Below are positions 16,269 through 24,923 of a stretch of DNA of 64,000 nt, in pieces. A model generated the notes under the pieces. It saw nothing but the letters and a program-made list of their open reading frames with translations. It made no database searches and was not told the DNA's origin. Source of the stretch: Microbacterium sp. Root166 (GTDB taxonomy: Bacteria; Actinomycetota; Actinomycetes; Actinomycetales; Microbacteriaceae); the NCBI RefSeq assembly GCF_001427145.1, contig NZ_LMGL01000002.1, positions 248,001 to 312,000 of the forward strand. The letters run 5' to 3'. Both the position numbers and the translations under genes were made by a program. Numbering within the stretch: position 1 is the first letter of the stretch; every line of letters begins with the position of its first letter.

Positions 16269-19200
16269 GCACAGTGGGACAGATCGAGAAGAAGACGCAG
16301 GACCGCGTCGTCAAGCTGTTCAGGGAGCAGCTTGATTACGACTACCTCGGTGACTGGCACGACGGCAATCGGACCAACGGCATCGAGGCTGACCTCCTTA
16401 CCCAGAACCTGCGCGCTCGGAACTACGACGACGTCCTCATCACCCGCGCCATCGAGCAGCTAGAGAAGGCCGCCGCGGTAGGCGTCGGCCACAACCTCTA
16501 CGAGGCGAACCGGGATGTTCACCAGCTGCTCCGCTACGGCGTGAAGGTCAAGGCAGCTGCCGGTGAATCAACGCAGACAGTCTGGCTCATCGACTGGCAG
16601 ACCCCATCAGCCAACCACTTCGCCCTCGCACAAGAGGTCACGGTGCTTGGCCACCACACCAAGCGCCCGGATATCGTGCTCTACGTCAACGGGTTGGCGC
16701 TCGGGGTCTTGGAGCTCAAGCGCTCCAAGGTGTCGCTGACCGAGGGGATCCGCCAGTCCATCGGCAATCAAAGTAAGGACTTCATCCGGCCGTTCTTCTC
16801 GACCGTCCAGTATCTGTTCGCCGGCAACGATGCCGAGGGGCTGCGATACGGCGTCATCGATACGCCTGAGAAGTACTGGCTTGAATGGAAGGAAGACTCT
16901 GACGTCGAGTCGCCGCTTGACCGTGCGCTGCTCCAGATGTGCAGCAAGGACCGTTTCCTTGAGCTGATCCACGACTTCATCGTGTTCGACAAGGGAGTCA
17001 AGAAGGGGCCGCGCCACAACCAGTACTTCGGCGTCAAGGCAGCGCAGGAGCGCATCGTCCAGCGAGAGGGCGGCATCATCTGGCACACCCAGGGATCGGG
17101 CAAGAGCCTGACGATGGTCTGGCTGGCGAAGTGGATCCGCGAGTCGCAGGTCGGCACCGACCCCCGTGTCCTCATCATCACCGACCGCACGGAGCTCGAC
17201 GACCAGATCGAGAAGGTATTCAAGGGCGTCAATGAGTCCATCTACCGGACCAAGAGCGGCGCCGACCTAATCTCCACACTCAACACCTCCGAGGAGTGGC
17301 TCATCGGGTCGCTCGTGCACAAGTTCCGTGACAACACCGACAGCGCGGATGCCGACACCGACGACTACATCGCTGAACTCAATGCCGCGCTCCCGAAGGG
17401 CTTCCGCGCCAAGGGCAACATCTTCGTCTTCGTCGACGAGGCCCACCGCACGCAGACCGGCAAGATGCACCGCGCTATGAAGCAGCTCCTGCCGGACGCG
17501 ATGTTCATCGGCTTCACGGGTACGCCGCTCCTCAAGGCGGACAAGGCGACCAGCATCGAGACCTTCGGGTCGTTCATCCACACCTACAAGTTCAACGAGG
17601 CTGTCAGCGACGGCGTCGTGCTTGACCTTCGCTACGAAGCGCGTGACATCGATCAGGACCTCACCTCACCCGCCCACGTCGACAAGTGGTTCGAGGCGAA
17701 GACCAAGGGCATGACGGATCTCTCCCGCGCCGAACTCAAGAAGCGCTGGGGCACGATGCAGAAAGTGGTCTCCAGCAAGTCTCGTGCTGAGCAGATCGTC
17801 GCCGACATCCTCCTGGACATGGAAACCAAGCCGCGCCTGATGGACCGCCGCGGCAACGCCATGCTCGTCGGAGCCAGCATCTACCAAGCGTGCAAGTTCT
17901 ACGACCTGTTCGTCGCCGCTGGCTTCAAGGGCAAATGCGCCATCGTCACGAGCTACCAGCCGAACGTCACCGAGATCTCGAAGGAAGACTCCGGGGCAGG
18001 CAAGACGGAAAAGCTCGCGCAGTACGACATCTACCGCCGCATGCTCGCGGACTACTTCGACGAATCCGAAGACGCGGCCATGGGGCGCGTCGAAGAGTTC
18101 GAATCTGCCGTCAAGAAGCAGTTCATCGAGGAGCCGGGCCAGATGCGGCTGCTCATCGTGGTGGACAAGCTCCTCACGGGCTTCGACGCTCCGAGCGCTA
18201 CCTACCTCTACATCGACAAGAAGATGCAGGACCACGGGCTGTTCCAGGCGATCTGCCGCGTGAACCGGCTCGACGGCAACGACAAGGACTACGGCTACAT
18301 CGTCGACTACCGTGACCTCTTCAACTCGCTAGAAAGCGCCATCAACGACTACACCTCAGGCGCCCTCGAAGGGTACGAGAAGAAGGACATCGAAGGACTC
18401 CTCACCGATCGCATCGACAAGGCGCGCGACGACCTTGATGACGCACTTGAGCGAATCCGTGCGCTCTGCGAGCCCGTGCTCCCTCCCAAGGGGACTGATC
18501 AATACCGCGCGTACTTCGTCTCGAAGGTGGCCGGCGATGCTGCTCAGATCAAGGCCAACGAACCGAAGCGCGTGGAACTCTACAAGGCCGTCTCAGGGGT
18601 CGTACGCGCATTCGCCAACGTCGCCAACGACATGGCCGAAGCGGGCTACAGCCCTGCCGACGTCGACAAGATCAAGAAGGAGATCGCGCACTACAGCGAC
18701 GTGCGAGCCGAGGTGAAGCTCGCCGCAGGTGAAGACGTCGACTTCAAGGCCTACGAGGCCGACATGCGCTTCCTGCTTGATACCTACATCAAGGCGGGCG
18801 CCTCGGAAGTCGTGTCCAACTTCGAGGACACCGGCCTCATCGACCTCATCGTCAAGCTCGGCCCGGCCGCGATTGACAAGCTCCCTCCGGGCATCAAGAA
18901 GAGCAAGGACGCAGTTGCCGAGACCATCGTCAACAACATGCGCAAGGTGATCATCGACGAGCGCGCGCTCAATCCCAAGTTCTACGACCGCATGAGCGAA
19001 CTGCTCGACGCGATTCTTGAGGAACGCCGCAAACAAGCGCTCGACTACGAGGCGTACCTGGCCAACATCCTCGAAGCAGCACAGCAGCTCGGGGCCAAGG
19101 ACACTGGCAAGACCTACCCGACGTGGGCGAAACACGGTGGACAGAAGGCACTGATCGACACGCTGGATGACGATACTGACCTCGCGTTCGTCATCGACTC

Positions 19201-19351
19201 CGCGGTGCGAAACGTGAAGAAGCACGACTGGGCCGACAACCCGATGAAGCGTAAGCAGGTCAGACAAGCTATCGCCCGAGCCCTTCCCGACGCAGACGGT
19301 CGGCTCGACGCGGTGTTTGATCTCGTGAGGTCTCGTGATGAGTACCGCTAG
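16265..19351 (+). CDS. hsdR: Type I restriction-modification endonuclease/translocase subunit
   Basis: 1028 aa. The N-terminal nuclease domain has D-x(n)-ExK in RPDIVLYVNG and GVLELKRSK (about residues 134-155). The SF2 motor shows Walker A HTQGSGKSLT (about 273), ITDRTELDDQ (about 303), Walker B VDEAHRTQ (about 390), FTGTPL (about 418) and the arginine-finger region AICRVNR (about 663). A C-terminal helical domain follows that contacts HsdM. HsdR translocates unmethylated DNA and cuts it far from the target. Length and motif order are those of a complete, active-looking subunit. ATG overlaps the upstream TGA. The gene end overlaps the metallopeptidase start by 14 nt. Confidence 0.95.
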   Translation: MSTVGQIEKKTQDRVVKLFREQLDYDYLGDWHDGNRTNGIEADLLTQNLRARNYDDVLITRAIEQLEKAAAVGVGHNLYEANRDVHQLLRYGVKVKAAAGESTQTVWLIDWQTPSANHFALAQEVTVLGHHTKRPDIVLYVNGLALGVLELKRSKVSLTEGIRQSIGNQSKDFIRPFFSTVQYLFAGNDAEGLRYGVIDTPEKYWLEWKEDSDVESPLDRALLQMCSKDRFLELIHDFIVFDKGVKKGPRHNQYFGVKAAQERIVQREGGIIWHTQGSGKSLTMVWLAKWIRESQVGTDPRVLIITDRTELDDQIEKVFKGVNESIYRTKSGADLISTLNTSEEWLIGSLVHKFRDNTDSADADTDDYIAELNAALPKGFRAKGNIFVFVDEAHRTQTGKMHRAMKQLLPDAMFIGFTGTPLLKADKATSIETFGSFIHTYKFNEAVSDGVVLDLRYEARDIDQDLTSPAHVDKWFEAKTKGMTDLSRAELKKRWGTMQKVVSSKSRAEQIVADILLDMETKPRLMDRRGNAMLVGASIYQACKFYDLFVAAGFKGKCAIVTSYQPNVTEISKEDSGAGKTEKLAQYDIYRRMLADYFDESEDAAMGRVEEFESAVKKQFIEEPGQMRLLIVVDKLLTGFDAPSATYLYIDKKMQDHGLFQAICRVNRLDGNDKDYGYIVDYRDLFNSLESAINDYTSGALEGYEKKDIEGLLTDRIDKARDDLDDALERIRALCEPVLPPKGTDQYRAYFVSKVAGDAAQIKANEPKRVELYKAVSGVVRAFANVANDMAEAGYSPADVDKIKKEIAHYSDVRAEVKLAAGEDVDFKAYEADMRFLLDTYIKAGASEVVSNFEDTGLIDLIVKLGPAAIDKLPPGIKKSKDAVAETIVNNMRKVIIDERALNPKFYDRMSELLDAILEERRKQALDYEAYLANILEAAQQLGAKDTGKTYPTWAKHGGQKALIDTLDDDTDLAFVIDSAVRNVKKHDWADNPMKRKQVRQAIARALPDADGRLDAVFDLVRSRDEYR

Positions 19352-20063
19352 CGCGTACCTCACAGTACGAGGGCTCGATATCGACGTTGTCCGCAAGGAC
19401 ATCAAGCACCTTCATGTCGGTGTCTATCCGCCAGCCGGACGTGTGCGTGTCGCCGCGCCCATGGGGTTGGACGACGAGCAGATCCGACTGGCGGTGATTC
19501 AGCGTCTCGCCTGGATCCGGCGACAGCGCAAGGAGCTGCAAGACGCTGCGCGGCAATCAGTTCGCGAGATCGTGACAGGTGAGTCGCACTACGTCTGGGG
19601 CATCCGGAAGCGATTGAAGGTGATTGAGCGACCTGGTCGCGCGCATGTCGAAGTCGACGGTGACCGTCTCGCCCTATACGTAACTCCCGACGCCTCCATT
19701 GAGCAGCGCCGTACCTATCTCGAACGGTGGTACCGCGCGCAACTCCGCGCCGTACTCCCTGATCTCATTGATACCTGGGAGCAGCGGCTTGAGGTGACCG
19801 TCCCCAAGTGGACGATTCGGAAGATGAAGACCAAGTGGGGCTCATGTAGCCGCGAGAGCCATCATCTGTGGTTTAACGTCGAGCTCGCCAAGAAGCACCC
19901 TGATTGCCTCGAGTACATCGTTGTGCACGAACTCACCCACTACTTCGACGGCGCTCACGGTGCGCGCTTTGCTGCCCTGATGGATCGCAACTTGCCCGAC
20001 TGGCGGGTCCGTCGCGATGAGCTAAACGATGCGCCGCTGGCGGAAGAGGTCTGGACGGCATGA
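19338..20063 (+). CDS. YgjP-like zinc metallopeptidase (DUF45)
   Basis: 241 aa from ATG 19338 (a GTG one codon earlier is also possible). The C-terminal half holds the zinc site HELTHYFDGAHGARF, with H197-E198-x2-H201 and a nearby His, preceded by the family signature KTKWGSCS. This is the YgjP/DUF45 (M48-like) pattern. Such genes are often found directly after hsdR, and this one overlaps hsdR by 14 nt. The natural substrate is unknown. In this setting it may process or turn over components of the restriction complex, or cleave a partner protein during phage attack. That role is inference from position. Confidence 0.85.
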   Translation: MSTASAYLTVRGLDIDVVRKDIKHLHVGVYPPAGRVRVAAPMGLDDEQIRLAVIQRLAWIRRQRKELQDAARQSVREIVTGESHYVWGIRKRLKVIERPGRAHVEVDGDRLALYVTPDASIEQRRTYLERWYRAQLRAVLPDLIDTWEQRLEVTVPKWTIRKMKTKWGSCSRESHHLWFNVELAKKHPDCLEYIVVHELTHYFDGAHGARFAALMDRNLPDWRVRRDELNDAPLAEEVWTA

Positions 20064-20090
20064 GCGAACGACCGACGGGTCAGGGGCGTG

Positions 20091-21149
20091 ATGACCGAAC
20101 GAAACCGTGAGATCCCTCAAGATGTGCAAGCGATTGTGCTGGATACCAACTCGGGCAGCAACGGCTTCTTGAACCTGGAACAGATCCGGGAGTTGGTCGA
20201 CGTGATCAACGCGCAAGAACTGGTCGTGGAAATCTGGATTCCAGAGCCCGCGCTATGGGAGTGGGCCGAACACGCTCACAACTTGGCCCTGACCACGAAG
20301 AAGACAACTGAGGCGGCGGCGCGGCGCTTGGACGCATCTGGCGTCGAGGGGTTCGCCGAAGTGGCGTACACCTGGAGCATTGCTGAGCTTGTCGAGCACC
20401 TGGAGGAGAAGGTCACTGACTTTTGGCTCGACGATGGGCGACAGGCCGTTGTGGTTCTTGATCTTGGTAACCATGCAGAAGCGGCAGTCGCAGGCATCCG
20501 CGATCAGGTGCTCAAGTTAGGGGCCGGGCGTACAAAGTCGGACAAGGGTCAGGCGGTAAAGACTGGAGCATCCGACAGCGCTTCGTGGCGCTTAGTCGAA
20601 GCGGCGGCTGACTCTTTGGGCAGGGTCGTGCTCGTCACCGCTGACCGCGATGCGGACCAGCACTTTGCTGATGGTGATGCTCCGGTTTTACTCAAAGACA
20701 TTTGGGCCGCTAAAGAGGCATTGCTTCGTCTACAGAACGGATCGGAGCTCGCGTTCGATCTCGTTGATCAGGCGATCCGCGAGGACTTACCGCGCCTGTC
20801 CGAACGTCAGCTCCATCGCGCGACCGTCGCGGGTGGTTTGCCACCAGGGTTGCTGCCGCGCCGGGACTCCAACTACGATCCTGTGGTCCGCGTGCTCGGA
20901 ATCGATCGTGTGGTGAACGTAGACGACATTGAAGTGTCCCGAAGGGACGAAACTGCCACGGCACTCGCGCTGGTCGAACTTCGAGTCAGCGTCGATTTCC
21001 TTCGATGGGATCCCGACAGCGAGTCGTTGGAGTCCGACACCGTCGAAGAGTCCGGGGTCGAGGCGCTGGCGCAGGTGAGCGCTGAGTCAGGCGGCATCCA
21101 GAACCGGGATTGGTCGGCTTGGGTCAGTCAGTTGGATCTCCGCGCGTAG
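20091..21149 (+). CDS. PIN-like domain protein, putative ribonuclease
   Basis: 352 aa from ATG 20091, 27 nt after the metallopeptidase gene, last gene of the type I operon. The N-terminal half has the spacing of PIN nucleases: D18 in VLDTNS, an acidic residue in WIPEPALWEW (about 55), D in GASDSASWRL (about 162) and VTADRDAD (about 185). These acidic positions usually bind Mg2+/Mn2+ for RNA cleavage. The C-terminal 150 residues match nothing I recognise. PIN domains act as toxins or RNA-processing enzymes. No antitoxin gene lies beside it. Together with the Ymh protein it would add a second RNase-like activity to the restriction operon. The PIN assignment rests on motif pattern only. Confidence 0.65.
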   Translation: MTERNREIPQDVQAIVLDTNSGSNGFLNLEQIRELVDVINAQELVVEIWIPEPALWEWAEHAHNLALTTKKTTEAAARRLDASGVEGFAEVAYTWSIAELVEHLEEKVTDFWLDDGRQAVVVLDLGNHAEAAVAGIRDQVLKLGAGRTKSDKGQAVKTGASDSASWRLVEAAADSLGRVVLVTADRDADQHFADGDAPVLLKDIWAAKEALLRLQNGSELAFDLVDQAIREDLPRLSERQLHRATVAGGLPPGLLPRRDSNYDPVVRVLGIDRVVNVDDIEVSRRDETATALALVELRVSVDFLRWDPDSESLESDTVEESGVEALAQVSAESGGIQNRDWSAWVSQLDLRA

Positions 21150-21355
21150 CGGCGCAAAGTACTGGCATCGCCGCGCACTCCGATCGCGAGCGAACCTGAG
21201 TTGTAGTCCTTTTCTCGACACTTCGGATATCTCGCAGGTCCTCGAAATGTGTCGAGAATCCTCGAAGCCCGGTCGCGTATGCTGGCAGTCACCACCACCG
21301 GAGTGAAGCCGAAGGGCTAGATTCCGGGGGTTTTGGGTATCCGCGGAGACCATCC
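21150..21355. other. Island-tRNA junction region with inverted repeat
   Basis: No gene. It contains the 10-bp perfect inverted repeat TTCTCGACAC (21212-21221) / GTGTCGAGAA (21249-21258) separated by 27 nt. This could be a rho-independent stem for the type I operon (no T-run seen) or a recombinase-binding site at the island edge. Confidence 0.45.
21212..21258. repeat. 10-bp inverted repeat near island border
   Basis: Arms TTCTCGACAC and GTGTCGAGAA are perfect complements with 27 nt between them. They lie about 100 bp from the tRNA gene. The spacing is long for a terminator and typical of paired protein-binding half-sites. Confidence 0.6.
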
Positions 21356-21428
21356 GGGCCTGTGGCGCAGCTGGTAGCGCACCTGCATGGCATGCAGGGG
21401 GTCAGGGGTTCGAGTCCCCTCAGGTCCA
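21356..21428 (+). tRNA. tRNA-Ala(GGC)
   Basis: 73 nt folding as a cloverleaf. Acceptor stem GGGCCTG/CAGGTCC includes the G3-U70 wobble that identifies alanine tRNAs. The anticodon arm CCTGC-ATGGCAT-GCAGG has GGC in positions 34-36, and the T arm is GGGG-TTCGAGT-CCCC. The discriminator base is A, followed by CC, then G instead of A, so the terminal A of CCA is added after transcription. A strong terminator follows directly. The gene borders the accessory island on its 5' side. Confidence 0.97.
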
Positions 21429-21435
21429 CCGAACG

Positions 21436-21473
21436 ACAGCGAAAAGCCCCCGGATTCCGGGGGCTTTCGCTGT
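21436..21473. terminator. Bidirectional terminator after tRNA-Ala
   Basis: Near-perfect stem ACAGCGAAAAGCCCCCGG / CCGGGGGCTTTCGCTGT with a 3-nt loop, beginning 7 nt after the tRNA. It can stop the tRNA transcript and, from the other strand, the secreted-protein gene that ends at 21555. A close copy lies at 25141-25179. Confidence 0.9.
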
Positions 21474-21554
21474 TCCGGGGCGCCGGAAATCCTCGCTCCC
21501 GACCTCACGGCAAAGCATCGATGCTCCCGGAGAGAACGCGCACCTTCCCAGCAT

Positions 21555-24500
21555 TCACGCCAGCGGGACGACGGTGAAGACGGCCACGCTGAGCACCACC
21601 GGCCCGTTCGTCGCCGAACCCGACAGGTAGCTGTAGATGCCCACCGCACCCGGGGCCTGCAGCCCGGCGCTGGTATCGGTTGCGGTGGCCTGCCACGTGG
21701 CGGGTTCCGTCGTCCCCGATTCCCACACCTTCGCGCGCAACGTCGTCGTCCCGGCACCCTGCGCCTGGAACCGAGCGTTGAGCACGTCGCCGGGAGCGAA
21801 CACGCCCGTCGCGTTCTGAGCGGCCAGCGTGGTCTCGACACCGTTGACCGTCCGGACCAGGAAGATCGTGGTCGCCGTCGCCGTCACGCGCACCTTCAGC
21901 CGATAGTCCGAGGTGCCGATCCGCCGGGCGACCAGGGACGTGTACACGCCGCCGCCGGTCCCTGCCTTGTCGAAGCCGAAGCTGCTGGTCATCTCGACGT
22001 TCGTCGCAGCCACGGCGTTCAGGTACGCCGACGGACCGGTGCCCGTCGCCATCAGCACCGTGCCGGAGCCGCCGGCGACGGCGAAATTGCTGGCCGCGGT
22101 GGTCGTGGCCCACGCGCCGCCGGTGTTCGCGGCGCCCCACCCGCCTTGGACAGTGCGGTCGAAGGTGTCGTTCGCGATCACGGTCGGCGTACCCCCCGCC
22201 GCCACCGTGACCTGACGGCTCTCGGTGTCGGTCGCGCCGCGGTTGTCGGTGACCGTCAGCACGATCGTGTACGTGCCCGCCGCCGTGTAGGTGAACGAGG
22301 TGGTCCCACCCGTTGTGCTTCCCGTGCCGGCACCCCCGAACGCCCACGAGTAGCCCGCGATCGAGCCGTCCGGATCGGTGGACGACGTGCCATCGACCGA
22401 CACCGTCAGATTGCTCGTGGCCGTCGTGAACGCGGCGACCGGGAGCTGGTTCGTCCCACCGGGCGGCGGGGTCCGTCCGCTCGCGCTGTACTGCGCCTGG
22501 ATCTGGCCCAGGCTCAGCGCGGTCGGGTAGATCGCCACCTCGTCGACCCCGCCGGCGAAGTTGGCCGTCGTCGGCCGCGACGGCCAGCCGTCGAGGCTGT
22601 CGCCGCCGACGCGCCAGTAGCCGAGATACGCCTCACCCTGCGTCGTGTCCGTGCGGCCGGCGACCTGTGCACCGTCCACATAGAGCACCATGCCGGCCGG
22701 GCCCATCGTCGCGGTCACCTGGTGCCATTGGTTGTCGTTGTAGGAGCGCGGGCTCGTGATCGTGCGGTTCGACCCGTCCTGGGCCCGTACGCCGAACATG
22801 AGCTGCCCGGAGTTCGTCATGTACAGGTGCCGGTCGCGGTGGCCGGACCCCGCCTCCCGGTACTGCAGGTCGCTGAAGCCCAGGATGCGGCCACCCCTGG
22901 TCGATGTGGTTCTGATCCACACCTGACTCGAGAACGTGTCCGGCGCGGTCCGGGTGCCCCAATTGCAGCCGCCGAGCGCCGCACAGTTGCCGGCGTAGAT
23001 GCGGCTGAAGTTGTTGTCACCCAACGCAGCGGCCGAGTCGCCGGGGATCGCGCCCGCCTGATTCCAAGTCACCCCCGCGTCGCTGCGAGCGTCGGTCACG
23101 CCGATTCCGGGAACGCTCGTGGCAGACGCCGCACGGTCGACGACCCGTGTGCCGCTCGTCTCGTTCAAGGGCCAGTAGATCGATGCACCGCTGCTGCGCA
23201 CCGACGTCCCGTACGCACCGGATGCCGCCATCGAGGTGGGCATCGTGATCGACGCCGTCGCGCCGATCACCTGGTTGCCGCCCGGATCGGTGACCTGCAG
23301 CTGATATTCGTAGGTCGAGCCGGGCGAGAGTCCGGTATCGACGAATCCCATCAGGGGAAGCGTCCACCAGTTCGAGTCGGCGGTCGTGTCGTAGCGCGGG
23401 CTGCCGAACGCGCCGTTGCGGATCACCCGGTAGCGCAGGTTGCGATCATCCCGGTCGAACCCGGCGGGAAAGCTCACGCGGACGGAGGTGGTCGACGTCG
23501 CCACAAGCGTCGGCACGGTGGCGTTGCCGACGAAGCGCGGGCCCTCGCCGCCGGGCGCCTTCGACCGGACGGCGAAGCGCACCAGCCCCTGCTGGGCAAC
23601 GCCGTTCACCGCCGGGAATTCACCGCCGTAGACCACGTACTCGTCATTGCCCGCGACGCTCCAGCCGGCCTGGTACTGACCGGTGTAGCTGCCGATCGAC
23701 ATGTCGGGAAGCCAGTTCGCCAGTGACGGACCGGGCTTGCGGAAGTGCCAGTTGGGGTAGCCGTGGACGTCGTTGAGGATCTCCCCGCCCACGGCATCCG
23801 TCCACGCCATCGCATGCTGGAAGCGCCATTCGTTGTACTGCGGGAAGCCGCCGCCCATGTTGCCGCAGTAGTGCGAGTGACCCGCGACATAGACGAAGCC
23901 CCGGGCCATGAAGCTCGAGTACGTGTCGCCATGACAGTCGGTCACCCATTCGACCTCGCCCGTCGTGACCGGCGTCTTGAAAGTCCCCTCGAGGTTGCCT
24001 CCCGGGCCGAAATGCCAGGTCGTGCCGTAGAGGAAGCCGTTCTGCACTCTGAGACTCGAGATCCCGGCATCCGGTCCCGCATTGCGCACGCCGTTCGCCG
24101 AGCTCGTGGCACGATCCCGCCACGCCCTGTCGAGCGCTCCCGGGGTGGCGGTGTTCGCGCCGGCCACCTTCGCCAGGCCGTAGGAGGGCTGGCCGCCGAC
24201 GTTCTGGAACGAGCCTCCCGCGAAGACGGAGTTGCCGTCGGCGGAGATCGCCAGTGCCCACACCGTGTAGTCGGCGTTGGGGTTCCACGACAGCGTGGTG
24301 CCGTCGGAGGCACGGTAGGCGACGAGGTTGTTGCGCAGCGTGCCGTTCTGCAGTCCGGCGAACCCGCCTCCGACATAGACGGCGTCGTTCGTGGCGACCA
24401 CGGTGCGGGCCTGCGAGTTCACTCCGCTCGGGTTGAAGCTGGCGACCAGTGCACCGGTGGTCGCATCGAACGCGGCGACCCGGCGACGCGCGAACCCGTT

Positions 24501-24923
24501 GGCCGTGACGAAGTCGCCCACGGCATAGATGCGCGTCCCGTCCGGCGACGCCGCCACCCCGAGCACCTGGCCGTTGAGGGAGGGAGCGAACGTCGAGATG
24601 AGGTTGCCGGTCGTAATGTCATACGCGAGGAGGTTGTTCCGAGCGGTGAGGTTGGTTCCGGGTGCGGCGCCGGCCGGACGAGCGGCCGTGAAGCTGCCCC
24701 CCGCGTACACCCGATTGCCCACGACGACCTGCGACCACACCACACCGTTGATCTGGACGGTCGGCAGGCGGTCTGCGGACACAGCCGTCACGGGCGGCTG
24801 GACCACCGGCGCGGGCGCGGCCGTCGCCGGGGCAGTGCCGAGCACCAGCAGCCCGGCAACGACCACGCCGACTGTGGTGAGCATGGCCAGCGGCCGGCGC
24901 AGCGCTTTGAGTCTTCCCCACAT
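21555..24923 (-). CDS. Secreted mosaic protein: beta-propeller, FnIII-like, LamG, PKD, C-terminal jelly-roll
   Basis: 1122 aa from ATG 24923 with GGGGAGG upstream. A signal peptide (basic MWGRLKALRRP, hydrophobic core, ATAAPAP cleavage area about residue 36) sends it out of the cell. Order of domains: repeated YAGGSF/YAVGDF/YVGGGF/VFAGGSF blades of a beta-propeller (about 40-470); a fibronectin-III-like stretch (about 485-590); a LamG/concanavalin-like domain with QVWIRT and WHQVTATMG (about 610-830); a PKD domain with DGSIAGYSWAFG and YTIVLTVTDNRG (about 840-925); a second LamG-like/jelly-roll domain starting DTFDRT (about 930-1122). No membrane anchor or sortase motif. Such proteins bind cell-surface or external polysaccharides; no catalytic residues are evident. 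It stands alone between two copies of the same terminator. Confidence 0.85.
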   Translation of the reverse strand: MWGRLKALRRPLAMLTTVGVVVAGLLVLGTAPATAAPAPVVQPPVTAVSADRLPTVQINGVVWSQVVVGNRVYAGGSFTAARPAGAAPGTNLTARNNLLAYDITTGNLISTFAPSLNGQVLGVAASPDGTRIYAVGDFVTANGFARRRVAAFDATTGALVASFNPSGVNSQARTVVATNDAVYVGGGFAGLQNGTLRNNLVAYRASDGTTLSWNPNADYTVWALAISADGNSVFAGGSFQNVGGQPSYGLAKVAGANTATPGALDRAWRDRATSSANGVRNAGPDAGISSLRVQNGFLYGTTWHFGPGGNLEGTFKTPVTTGEVEWVTDCHGDTYSSFMARGFVYVAGHSHYCGNMGGGFPQYNEWRFQHAMAWTDAVGGEILNDVHGYPNWHFRKPGPSLANWLPDMSIGSYTGQYQAGWSVAGNDEYVVYGGEFPAVNGVAQQGLVRFAVRSKAPGGEGPRFVGNATVPTLVATSTTSVRVSFPAGFDRDDRNLRYRVIRNGAFGSPRYDTTADSNWWTLPLMGFVDTGLSPGSTYEYQLQVTDPGGNQVIGATASITMPTSMAASGAYGTSVRSSGASIYWPLNETSGTRVVDRAASATSVPGIGVTDARSDAGVTWNQAGAIPGDSAAALGDNNFSRIYAGNCAALGGCNWGTRTAPDTFSSQVWIRTTSTRGGRILGFSDLQYREAGSGHRDRHLYMTNSGQLMFGVRAQDGSNRTITSPRSYNDNQWHQVTATMGPAGMVLYVDGAQVAGRTDTTQGEAYLGYWRVGGDSLDGWPSRPTTANFAGGVDEVAIYPTALSLGQIQAQYSASGRTPPPGGTNQLPVAAFTTATSNLTVSVDGTSSTDPDGSIAGYSWAFGGAGTGSTTGGTTSFTYTAAGTYTIVLTVTDNRGATDTESRQVTVAAGGTPTVIANDTFDRTVQGGWGAANTGGAWATTTAASNFAVAGGSGTVLMATGTGPSAYLNAVAATNVEMTSSFGFDKAGTGGGVYTSLVARRIGTSDYRLKVRVTATATTIFLVRTVNGVETTLAAQNATGVFAPGDVLNARFQAQGAGTTTLRAKVWESGTTEPATWQATATDTSAGLQAPGAVGIYSYLSGSATNGPVVLSVAVFTVVPLA

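Larger units (their letters stand above)
1..21355. mobile_element. Defence-rich genomic island (left end outside window)
   Basis: Accessory block running from the window edge to tRNA-Ala. It contains an OLD-TOPRIM/helicase pair, a MobF relaxase, a possible recombinase remnant, a three-gene nuclease/methylase-like operon and a complete type I restriction-modification operon. To the right the content changes abruptly to envelope and housekeeping genes. No integrase or type IV secretion gene is visible, so the element is either partial here or mobilizable in trans. The right border at 21356 is inferred from content. The tRNA points its 5' end toward the island, whereas most tRNA-targeting integrases use the 3' end, so the exact attachment site is not established. 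Confidence 0.55.

Noticed and set aside
1..21355. Insertion sequences or an intact integrase inside the island
   Set aside because: No transposase DDE or tyrosine/serine recombinase catalytic domain is encoded. Only the short HTH protein at 3654-4031 recalls such enzymes.
21387..23726. Plus-strand open frame of 779 codons beginning inside tRNA-Ala
   Set aside because: It runs through the tRNA and antisense to the secreted mosaic protein, is Arg/Gly-rich and has no recognisable domain.
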